Assembly: GCF_016653465.1 (NCBI RefSeq)
Contig: NZ_NHSQ01000031.1
Coordinates: forward strand, 1-43,671
Length of the DNA: 43,671 nt
Direction: 5' to 3'
From: Thiocystis minor
GTDB lineage: Bacteria; Pseudomonadota; Gammaproteobacteria; Chromatiales; Chromatiaceae
The notes beneath the pieces were generated by a model. That model had not been told where the DNA came from and ran no database searches. It saw only the letters and a program-made list of their open reading frames with translations. Position numbers and translations under genes: made by a program. Each line of letters starts with the position of its first letter. Positions within the stretch are counted from its first letter, which is position 1. Below are positions 1 to 6,230 of the stretch, piece by piece.

Positions 1-142
1 ACGACCTAGGTCGGCACTACAGAGGGGCTTCGGGTTCGCGGGTCTGGTGCATCAATAGCTTGAGCGCCATCGGGCGCCAAAATACGCCGAAAATCGGCCT
101 AAGCGAGGTCGAATAGTCGAAGTCGGGCTAGACCTCCTGGAT

Positions 143-177
143 CCAGTGACCGCTTTGGGGCGCAGATCCGTCACTGG
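143..177 (-). terminator. possible hairpin downstream of the DUF2233 gene
   Basis: A perfect 8-bp inverted repeat, CCAGTGAC (143-150) and GTCACTGG (170-177), with a 19-nt loop lies about 50 bp past the stop of the minus-strand gene ending at 226. There is no T-tract on the minus strand, so the terminator role is a guess. I see no gene in 1-225. Confidence 0.2.
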
Positions 178-225
178 GCAAGGTGGCTCGACTGACAGGA
201 ATCCGCGTCAAGCGGTAGCTCTGTA

Positions 226-1050
226 TCAACGCGAGACGATTCCCAACAGGTGACGGACCCGTTTCCAGGGCGTCAGCGTCACGGGCGCTTGGTCCGCTCC
301 CCGCTCAAAGAAGAAACCGCTCGACGATCCCCCGTCGAGGTTGATGGCGCGATCGACCCGCCAGGGCGTCAGCGTGTCCGGCGACGCGAGAGACTCCGCC
401 AGATCGGCGAGGGTCACCCGGTTCAGGGTCGCGCCCAGCACCCAGTGCCCGCGCCAATCGGTGGCGATGAAGGTGCGGCGGTCGGCGGCGGACGTGGACA
501 GACCTCGCACCGTGCGGCCGTCCTCGACCAGGTAGGGTCCGGTCTGTAACAGGGCGGTGATGCCCGGATGGTCCTGGAAGCGTGACCGCCGGACGAGATG
601 AAGACCCCGGTCATCGCTGTAGATCACCCCGCTGAGGAGTTTCGCGGTCTCGAACCGGTTGATCCGTCGTCCCTGGGCGATGACCAGCCCTAACGGCTGC
701 CCGTTCGCGTGGAAGTAACCGCCGTTGACGCCGGCCAGGCAGGCCGCGGACCGGAACGCTTCCGCCAGTGTCGGGGTCGCGGCGTTGGTCCCGGCCCCGA
801 GATCGATCACCGTCAGGCGGTACGCCCGCGAGGTGAAAAAGGCGAGGTGCGCGGTGACCTCCTGGCCGTCGGCGGGTCGCACCGCCACACGCTTGGCATA
901 CAGCAGCGCCGGGCCGATCGCGGACCGCTCCGCTTCTCTTACGAGCTGCCAGTCGGCGGCAACGGCATTCGCGGCCACCGTCAGCAAGACCAGGAGCAGG
1001 CTCCATGGCGACCCTGGGATGCGCGTCGGGCGCCGGGGACGTGGACTCAT
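226..1050 (-). CDS. phosphodiester glycosidase family protein (NAGPA/DUF2233), exported
   Basis: This 274-residue protein has an N-terminal export signal: basic residues 4-10 followed by a hydrophobic stretch at about 17-32 that ends in an Ala-rich cleavage region. The NAGPA/DUF2233 core follows, with NGGYF at 109-113 and NLDGGSSSG at 237-245. These are the two signatures of the family that includes the mammalian uncovering enzyme and bacterial exopolysaccharide-associated phosphodiester glycosidases. The natural substrate of bacterial members is mostly unknown, so a cell-envelope glycan or phosphodiester is only an inference. The start codon overlaps the stop of the upstream SOUL-family gene (ATGA at 1047-1050), so the two are translationally coupled in a minus-strand operon. 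Length and motifs look complete. Confidence 0.85.
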   Translation of the reverse strand: MSPRPRRPTRIPGSPWSLLLVLLTVAANAVAADWQLVREAERSAIGPALLYAKRVAVRPADGQEVTAHLAFFTSRAYRLTVIDLGAGTNAATPTLAEAFRSAACLAGVNGGYFHANGQPLGLVIAQGRRINRFETAKLLSGVIYSDDRGLHLVRRSRFQDHPGITALLQTGPYLVEDGRTVRGLSTSAADRRTFIATDWRGHWVLGATLNRVTLADLAESLASPDTLTPWRVDRAINLDGGSSSGFFFERGADQAPVTLTPWKRVRHLLGIVSR

Positions 1051-1646
1051 GGCAAACCCGGCTCCGCGACCTCCACCATCACCTCGTTGCGGCGCAGGAA
1101 GGGGAGCGAGAAGGGCGAATTGTAGCGGGCATAGATCGGGTCGCCGAGCGGCGTCAGTCCCGCGGCCCGGACGGCGGCGAGTAGCCGTTCCTCATGCTCG
1201 CGATAGCGGGACTCGGCCCAGCTCCCCGAGTAGCGCAGCACCGCCATGAGACGGGCCGGCTCCTCGCGGAGCATCACCCGCGAGTCATTCGGGCGGGGGA
1301 GTGTCGTCAGGGTGAAGCGCGCGGGCATCAGGAAGCTGATCACATAGGCGTTGCGCGTCGGATCCGTGAGTCGCTGGGTCACGGGAGCGGTCATCTCGAT
1401 GCGGGTGCCGGAGCCGGGTTCCGTGCTGTCGGCCGGGCGCTGACTGACCGGCGCGGTCATGGCGATGGATTCGCGGGTCTGGTTGTTGCCGAAGATATAA
1501 TCGGCCAGAATCCGGAAGGCCGTGCCGCCGACGGCGTCGAAGTCGCCGCTGACCTGGGTCTCGGCCAGCAGGGTGGGCCGATACCGTCGCAGTTCAACGA
1601 CCGGTCCCTGACGGATCGTCTCATAGGCCGGTTCCTCGCTCGCCAT
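1047..1646 (-). CDS. SOUL family heme-binding protein (signal peptide apparently interrupted)
   Basis: The 199-residue reading frame begins MASEEPAYE and matches the SOUL/HEBP fold. It has the early PAYE..I..G..VELRRY pattern, the hydrophobic F..L..YIFG helix and repeated IAMTAPV / IEMTAPV motifs at about 60-90. Bacterial SOUL proteins are usually exported, and the mature chain commonly starts near an EEPAYE-like sequence, just as here. Upstream in the same frame lies ATG 1721 with a strong Shine-Dalgarno sequence, 25 codons before this Met. That leader codes for a hydrophobic AALVALLLTL segment but has TGA as its seventh codon (1703-1701). The gene as read therefore encodes only the mature domain. 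The exported precursor needs readthrough, or the TGA is a mutation or sequence error. It overlaps the downstream DUF2233 gene by ATGA. Confidence 0.8.
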   Translation of the reverse strand: MASEEPAYETIRQGPVVELRRYRPTLLAETQVSGDFDAVGGTAFRILADYIFGNNQTRESIAMTAPVSQRPADSTEPGSGTRIEMTAPVTQRLTDPTRNAYVISFLMPARFTLTTLPRPNDSRVMLREEPARLMAVLRYSGSWAESRYREHEERLLAAVRAAGLTPLGDPIYARYNSPFSLPFLRRNEVMVEVAEPGLP

Positions 1647-1700
1647 CGTCTCGCCTCCGGGTAGGGTCAGGAGCAGCGCGACCAGGGCGGCGGGGACAGG

Positions 1701-1733
1701 TCATCCTGACAGTGTCGACATGAATCACCTCCA
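1701..1733 (-). promoter_or_regulatory. strong RBS and ATG of the SOUL gene followed by in-frame TGA
   Basis: On the minus strand TGGAGGTG (1733-1726) is followed after four bases by ATG (1721-1719). Codons 2-6 are open and codon 7 is TGA (1703-1701). The frame then continues through a hydrophobic leader into the SOUL domain. No comparable RBS precedes the internal ATG at 1646; CCGGAGGCGAGACG upstream of it gives a usable GGAGG at 9-nt spacing, so a truncated cytoplasmic product could still be made. Confidence 0.6.
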
Positions 1734-2328
1734 TTTGGAATGCGGTTGAAGCGCGACCCGCGCGCGGGCAGACGCTGGGCGATCCACCTGGATCGCCCTG
1801 GAGCGAAAGAGATGGGGCCGTTTATCCCCGCCGACAGCCATTGTCACGAGAATCGTCTCTGTCATCCTTGCGCTGATGCCTTTTTCAACGAAGGTCATCG
1901 GCTCTGCAGGATCTGACCGCGCGACGCAACGACCTGACAGCCGATCCGCAAACCGCCTGGCTCTTGGATATCTCGAACCGTCCTGCGGCGCTGGAATCAT
2001 GAGGTCGCCTGGTGGTGTACGCCGATATGAGCCCCCTGGTCTTTGGCCGCCCCTTGGCCGGGGTTGGTCTTCGGGGGTGGCGGTCGAGTAAGGCTGCCTG
2101 GTGGCGGGTCTGGTCGGGCTATTCGGACGAGTCGGCGGGTTGACTGTCGCCCGGTTTCGCGCGCGGGCCGACCTTGGCGTGGAGCAGTCGCCCCGCTGAC
2201 CGTTGCCGGTGTCCCGCGCGGCCCCGCTCCGTTCGGTCGCGCGGGATGCCAGGCAGCGAGCCTTGCACGTTGCCTGACGTGACGTTTTTGATTACTGTGC
2301 GGCTTTCAATTGCTCTCCGAACCGCGCC
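1734..2328. other. intergenic region with hairpins, no supported gene
   Basis: I find no convincing gene in these roughly 600 bases. There is a perfect 9-bp stem with a 4-nt loop at 1777-1798 (GGGCGATCC/GGATCGCCC), and a 9-bp stem with a longer loop at 2212-2246 (TCCCGCGCG/CGCGCGGGA) about 80 bp before umuD. A short stretch near 1905-2006 reads like protein in one plus-strand frame but lacks a start and is closed by stops. Confidence 0.5.
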
Positions 2329-2907
2329 ATGTCCACTCCCATCCCTCAGTCACGCGGCGGCGCCCGCCCCGGCGCCGGCCGCAAACCGGGCAGCGGCCCG
2401 CATGGCGAGCCGACCCAGCCGATCCGCCTGCCGGTCAGCGCCATCCCCGCAGTCCGCGCCTGGCTCGCGGCGCGTCTCCCGCTCCCGGAGGACGCGCTGA
2501 CCGTCTCCCCGTGCCCTGCGGCGCTCGCTCTGCCGCTGTACGGCTCGCGGATCTCCGCCGGCTTTCCCTCGCCCGCCGACGATGACCTGGAGGGCACCCT
2601 CGATCTCAACGAGCATCTGGTCCAGCATCCCGCCGCGACTTTCTTCGTGCGGGTCCAGGGCGATTCGATGATCGGCGCCGGGATTCACCACGGGGATCTG
2701 CTGGTGGTGGATCGTGCCCTGGAGGCCAAGTCGGGCTCGATCGTGGTGGCGGTGGTCGATGGCGAACTGACGGTGAAGCGCCTCAAGGTCGCAGGCGCGC
2801 GGGTGTGGCTGATGGCCGAGAACCCAGCCTTTCCGCCGCTGGAACTGCGCGACGGTCAGGCGCTGCACCTCTGGGGCGTGGTGGCTCATGCCGTGCGCTC
2901 GTTCTGA
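2329..2907 (+). CDS. umuD: UmuD-like S24 family self-cleaving protein of DNA polymerase V
   Basis: The 192-residue protein has a C-terminal LexA/UmuD S24 peptidase domain. The catalytic Ser is S113 in GDSM, the Lys is K150 in DGELTVKRL, and an Ala77-Gly78 pair in SRISAGFP matches the autocleavage site. RecA-stimulated cleavage converts UmuD to UmuD', which joins UmuC to make the translesion polymerase Pol V. It is longer than E. coli UmuD (139 aa). The extra N-terminus holds a Gly/Arg/Pro motif, GGARPGAGRKPG at residues 10-21, seen in some mobile-element UmuD-like proteins. The umuC start follows 5 bp downstream, confirming the usual umuDC order. I see only a CTGT half-site (2295-2298) upstream, not a full CTGT-N8-ACAG LexA box. 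Confidence 0.93.
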   Translation: MSTPIPQSRGGARPGAGRKPGSGPHGEPTQPIRLPVSAIPAVRAWLAARLPLPEDALTVSPCPAALALPLYGSRISAGFPSPADDDLEGTLDLNEHLVQHPAATFFVRVQGDSMIGAGIHHGDLLVVDRALEAKSGSIVVAVVDGELTVKRLKVAGARVWLMAENPAFPPLELRDGQALHLWGVVAHAVRSF

Positions 2908-2912
2908 GCGCC

Positions 2913-2943
2913 ATGTTCGCGCTGGTCGATTGCAATAATTTCT
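2913..2943 (+). pseudogene. umuC: umuC 5' fragment (first ten codons), split by the mobile element
   Basis: ATG 2913 begins MFALVDCNNF, the typical N-terminus of UmuC including the catalytic Asp of the LVD motif. After the Phe codon the sequence leaves UmuC and enters the inserted element; the frame then runs on to a stop at 3105-3107 through meaningless sequence. The matching remainder, starting in the same F-Y-A-S motif, is at 11462. Joining the two through the shared AATTTCT restores CNNFYASCERLFRPDL in frame. Confidence 0.93.
2937..2943 (+). repeat. left junction core AATTTCT
   Basis: The seven bases AATTTCT end the umuC-matching sequence on the left and are repeated at the right junction. 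They are the likely strand-exchange (core) region used by the recombinases. One copy belongs to the original umuC sequence. Confidence 0.8.
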
Positions 2944-2947
2944 TATA

Positions 2948-2966
2948 TGGACTTCTAGTTGTCTCA
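2948..2966 (+). repeat. left terminal inverted repeat of the element
   Basis: TGGAC (2948-2952), seven bases, TGTCTCA (2960-2966). The right end reads TGGAC, nine bases, TGTCTCA on the minus strand. The left copy starts 4 bp inside the core. These are probable recombinase binding sites. Confidence 0.65.
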
Positions 2967-3438
2967 GTTTGGAAAGGTCCTGAAAATCGAAGGCTTGCGC
3001 AGCGAAACAGACGCAGGCTGTCTCGCTGGCTGGCGACAGGCAAGAAACTGGACACTCCCAGGCAGCCGATTGGCCATCACGCGCTAAAGAACGTTCGGAC
3101 AACTTAGGGTGTGAGGCGCTAGACATCGGCGGGGTCGCTCGGCACCGACTCGCGCGCATGAACGATGACGGCACGGCGCGCGGCAAAGGTCTAGCGCTGG
3201 TTGCGACGTCTGCACACGGGGAGTTTTCACTTGCAGCGCTGAGCAGCAGCGGACGGAAACGACCCAGAGCGTTCAGTCAGCGGGATAAGGATACGGGACC
3301 GCAGTCGGGCATACAGCTGACACTCGAAGGGGCCGCCAGGGCGTGTCGGAACAGCTGCGGGGACGGGCGGCGACTGGAGCGATGCCTCTACTGTGCGTAG
3401 AATGTGCATTTCTGAAGAGCCACCTCAGGAGAAACGTC
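2967..3438. other. left subterminal region of the element, no gene
   Basis: About 470 bases without a supported gene. A 10-bp stem with one mismatch (AGCGAAACAG 3001-3010, CTGTCTCGCT 3018-3027) contains a second TGTCTC, echoing the terminal repeat, and may be an accessory recombinase site. The small open frames here lack ribosome sites and family resemblance. Confidence 0.5.
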
Positions 3439-3807
3439 ATGGTCGCCATCTTCGCAGACGTACTCGAATCGACCCGGGAGCCGGGTACGTCGCGGTTTTC
3501 AGCATCGGGCGTTGCCGACATCCTCGGCCTGCAACAACAGGATCTGGCCGAACTGGCGGGGGTCCATCGCAACACCCTGCGTACCCATCCGGAATCGCCA
3601 AGACTGCAATCCGTACTGCGTGACCTGATGCGCGTGTTGTCGGCCGCCACGGCGGTACAGCCGGACCCGCAACGCGCCATCTTCCTGGTTAAGAACGAGC
3701 CCATTCCCGCGTTTCGCCACAAGACCCTGTTGCAACTGATCCAGGAAGGGCGAACCGAGGACGCGATCGGCTACCTGGAGTCGATCAGTGCCGGGTTCGT
3801 CGGATGA
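3439..3807 (+). CDS. Xre/MbcA/ParS-type antitoxin of the RES toxin
   Basis: A 122-residue protein. An N-terminal helix-turn-helix-like region (about 21-70, with DLAELAGVHRNTLR at 35-48) is followed by a C-terminal DUF2384/MbcA-ParS toxin-binding segment (about 80-122, ending GRTEDAIGYLESISAGF). Antitoxins of this family neutralise the RES toxin by covering its active site and usually repress their own promoter. I chose ATG 3439 because AGGAG (3427-3431) lies seven bases upstream, although the frame is open further back. The stop overlaps the start of the RES gene (ATGA, 3804-3807), the standard antitoxin-first order. It is the first cargo gene of the element, transcribed against the recombinases. 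Confidence 0.88.
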   Translation: MVAIFADVLESTREPGTSRFSASGVADILGLQQQDLAELAGVHRNTLRTHPESPRLQSVLRDLMRVLSAATAVQPDPQRAIFLVKNEPIPAFRHKTLLQLIQEGRTEDAIGYLESISAGFVG

Positions 3808-4331
3808 TCCTGTTCGACCTGCCCCCTGGCACCACGTTGTTCCGGGCGCATACCCCGCGGTGGGCCAGCCGACCCACCAGCGGCGCCGGGGCCGCAACCC
3901 GAGGGGGACGATTCAACCGGGAGGGCGTGGAGGCGCTGTACCTGTCGCTGGATGAGATGACCGCCTTGCGCGAGTACCAGCAGACCTCACCCTTCCTACC
4001 ACCCTGCACGATGTGCTCGTACACCGTGACCCTGTACGATCTAGTCGACCTGCGCCAGCTCCACGACGGCGCGCCCTGGGACGACCTCTGGCACGACTGG
4101 CGCGAGGACTGGCGTTACCTGAAGTTCGAGCGGCACATCGAGCCCCCAACCTGGGTTCTCGCCGATCTGGTGCTGGCGCACGGATACACCGGCATCCTCT
4201 TTCCGAGCCAGGCGCATGAGGGCGGAACGAACGTGGTCGTTTACTCAGAGCGGCTCAAGGATGGCAACTCGGTCACCGTCAACGACCCCGACGGGCGACT
4301 CCCCCGCGACCTGTCCAGTTGGGCGCGATGA
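3804..4331 (+). CDS. RES domain toxin (NAD+-degrading family)
   Basis: This 175-residue protein has the RES-domain layout: R14 in LFRAH, GGRFN at 34-38, LYLSLD at 45-50 with a following E58 in REYQQ, and a C-terminal NVVVYSERL segment. Characterised RES toxins such as MbcT and its relatives deplete cellular NAD+, either by phosphorolysis or hydrolysis; which chemistry applies here cannot be told. The gene is coupled to the antitoxin by an ATGA overlap. In the element the pair would make loss of the insertion costly, or could act in phage defence (inference). Confidence 0.9.
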   Translation: MILFDLPPGTTLFRAHTPRWASRPTSGAGAATRGGRFNREGVEALYLSLDEMTALREYQQTSPFLPPCTMCSYTVTLYDLVDLRQLHDGAPWDDLWHDWREDWRYLKFERHIEPPTWVLADLVLAHGYTGILFPSQAHEGGTNVVVYSERLKDGNSVTVNDPDGRLPRDLSSWAR

Positions 4332-4362
4332 TCTCCCTCGGGTTGCCGGTTTCCAGCCCACG

Positions 4363-5208
4363 ATGAACGACGGGGACGTGCAGACACAACAGCGCGAGGT
4401 CCAACGTTTACTGGGCCGGTGCCTGCTGCGCCTACAGCAGTACGAGCGACTGATGAAGGCGATCGTCGCGCACAGCGACCTTTCGGGGCCAGCGCATGCG
4501 CTGGAGGAAATCCGCGCGGCGCGCGTCGATGAGGCTTTCACGAAGACGCTCGGCACCCTGGTGGGGCGGTTGTTCGGATCGTGCATCGTGGCCGAGGGGG
4601 CCAACACCGCCGCCGATGCCACGGCGAACGAGCCCGAGGACGTTCCGCATATCGCAATGCGGATGCAGTTGAGCCTGTTTCCCGAGGACTACGTCCGGAC
4701 ACAAAGCGACCTGAAGGAACTGGTGCAGTTGCGAAATAACCTGGTTCACCACTTCATCGACCAGCACGATCTCTGGTCGACAGACGGATGCCTGACCGCA
4801 CGTGATGCCCTCGTTGCCGCTTACGAGCGCATCGACAAGAGCTATGAACAGCTTCGGGGCTGGGCCGAACACATGGATGAGGTCAGGCGCCAGGCAGCGG
4901 AGTTCGCACAGTCCGATGCGTTCTACGACTTCATGGTCAATGGCATCTTCCCGGACGGCACCGTGAACTGGCCAGCCGCAGGCATCGTCCGCGTCTTGCG
5001 CGAGGCGGCAAATGTGCTTGCCGTGGACGGTTGGACGCCCGTTGCAGCGGCTGGGAGATGGATCACGGAACGGAGTCCGGAACAGATGCCCACCAAGTAC
5101 GGATGCGCCAGCTGGCGACAGGTGCTGCATGAGTCTCGGCTATTCGAGCTGCTCTACCGTAACGTGGATGGACAGCGAGCCGCCTGCTACAGGGTGCGCG
5201 CCGAGTAG
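4363..5208 (+). CDS. cargo protein with C-terminal OST-HTH/LOTUS-like domain
   Basis: A 281-residue protein that I do not recognise as a named family. The N-terminal three quarters are helical and charged, with a VQLRNNLVHHF segment near residue 125 typical of helical proteins that contain an R-x4-6-H HEPN-like motif (RNNLVHH). The last 70 residues fit an OST-HTH/LOTUS domain: VLREAANVLAVDGWTPVAAAG, then KYGCASWRQVLHESRLFELL. LOTUS domains bind RNA, often G-rich, and in bacteria are often fused to nuclease-like domains. ATG 4363 is the first ATG after the RES stop; no good RBS precedes it, so the start is uncertain. A role next to the toxin-antitoxin pair as a defence or regulatory cargo gene is inference. 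Confidence 0.7.
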   Translation: MNDGDVQTQQREVQRLLGRCLLRLQQYERLMKAIVAHSDLSGPAHALEEIRAARVDEAFTKTLGTLVGRLFGSCIVAEGANTAADATANEPEDVPHIAMRMQLSLFPEDYVRTQSDLKELVQLRNNLVHHFIDQHDLWSTDGCLTARDALVAAYERIDKSYEQLRGWAEHMDEVRRQAAEFAQSDAFYDFMVNGIFPDGTVNWPAAGIVRVLREAANVLAVDGWTPVAAAGRWITERSPEQMPTKYGCASWRQVLHESRLFELLYRNVDGQRAACYRVRAE

Positions 5209-5753
5209 TTCCATACGGGTTTCCTCATCCATCGGGAGCACTGGCGTCGCCAATGACCTGTTCCAATGGGCGAGGGCAGGCGCTGGCCAGTTAGCCGCGA
5301 CCGACCGCTCAGCGCATTGCATCGGACGCTTAGGTCGGACAAGCCAGTGACCGGAACTGGCCGACTTGAGTCAGTTCGAGCGCGGTGAGCCAGTCTTGAG
5401 TGACCCACTCCAAGCGTCGCAAAGCCACGCCAGCCGACCGATCAACGCCTGGATCCAGTGCCTTCGTTGCCTGTTGCGCGATCTCGGGACGAAACTGATC
5501 GGTTTCACGGCGATGCCACCCGGCTTCATGACGACGCGGTCCAATCTCGCGAGGGCGGTGATCAATCCCAGGAATCCGCCGCTCAGTTCCTGACTGAACC
5601 CAGATTGCCGAGATTCCTTGACCGATCTACATCACGCCTGGGTGTCCAAGATCATGGTCGGTGTTTTCCACTTCACAGCCGTCGCTCGATCAATCTCGTG
5701 ACTTCAATGTCCGACGTCGAGACTGTCGCCACTCGGGGCAGGCGGTAGTGGGT
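5209..5753. other. convergent intergenic region inside the element, no gene
   Basis: This lies between the plus-strand cargo and the minus-strand recombinase operon. I find no complete gene. Several open frames on both strands (for example 5371-5565 minus) look vaguely protein-like but have no start, domain or partner, so they may be remnants of an earlier cargo gene. Confidence 0.45.
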
Positions 5754-6230
5754 TCAGCGGGGCAGAGGCGCCCTGCCTCCGGGGCGCCGCCGAAACCCGA
5801 TCGGAATGACGTTCTCGCCCGCTTCGATCTTCGCCCTCAACTCGGCGATGACCTGGTCCCGTTCGGCCAGCGCCACGTCCCGGTTCCGAAGGGCGAGGGT
5901 CAGCACCTGGATGTGCTGCGCGCATCGCTCGGCCACCTCCTTGTATTGCCTCGCCTTGGCGTTCCCCTCGCGGCTGAGCGCTTCGACTTCCTTCTCGAGG
6001 TGCCGCACCTTCTCCATGAGATTCGTCGGAGCCGTCTCAGCGGTCCTGTTCTGGACGCGCTCAATCTCGGCCAGAACATCCGGGAACCGGTACAACGTCG
6101 CTCGGCCAACGGCAGCCTCCCTCGCGACATTGCTCGGCGTGAGCTTCCCGTCGGTCCGTGCGGGGCGCCCCCGCACGATCCGGTCGAGGGCGTCGATCAG
6201 CTTCTGCTTCGTCTTGTCCGTCCTGCTCAT
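5754..6230 (-). CDS. tnpC: DUF6262 / TnpC-like coiled-coil transposition protein
   Basis: The 158-residue protein starts MSRTDKTKQKLIDALD, followed by a basic segment and a winged- or helix-turn-helix-like stretch (LTPSNVAREAAVGRATLYRF at about 30-49). A long heptad-rich coiled coil (about 65-135) and a short tail come after. This is the DUF6262 type found last in Tn554-like recombinase operons; in Tn554 the small TnpC protein affects orientation and efficiency of transposition. I chose ATG 6230 because it forms ATGA with the expected stop of the upstream recombinase and because the G-rich run 6245-6238 sits seven bases upstream as RBS. ATG 6236 is an alternative. Confidence 0.75.
   Translation of the reverse strand: MSRTDKTKQKLIDALDRIVRGRPARTDGKLTPSNVAREAAVGRATLYRFPDVLAEIERVQNRTAETAPTNLMEKVRHLEKEVEALSREGNAKARQYKEVAERCAQHIQVLTLALRNRDVALAERDQVIAELRAKIEAGENVIPIGFRRRPGGRAPLPR

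Noticed and set aside
1905-2006. protein-like stretch on the plus strand in the gap before umuD
   Set aside because: It has no start codon, is bounded by stops within about 40 codons and I recognise no family.
2295-2310. CTGT half-site before umuD as a LexA box
   Set aside because: The second half reads CAAT at the required spacing instead of ACAG, so it does not fit CTGT-N8-ACAG.
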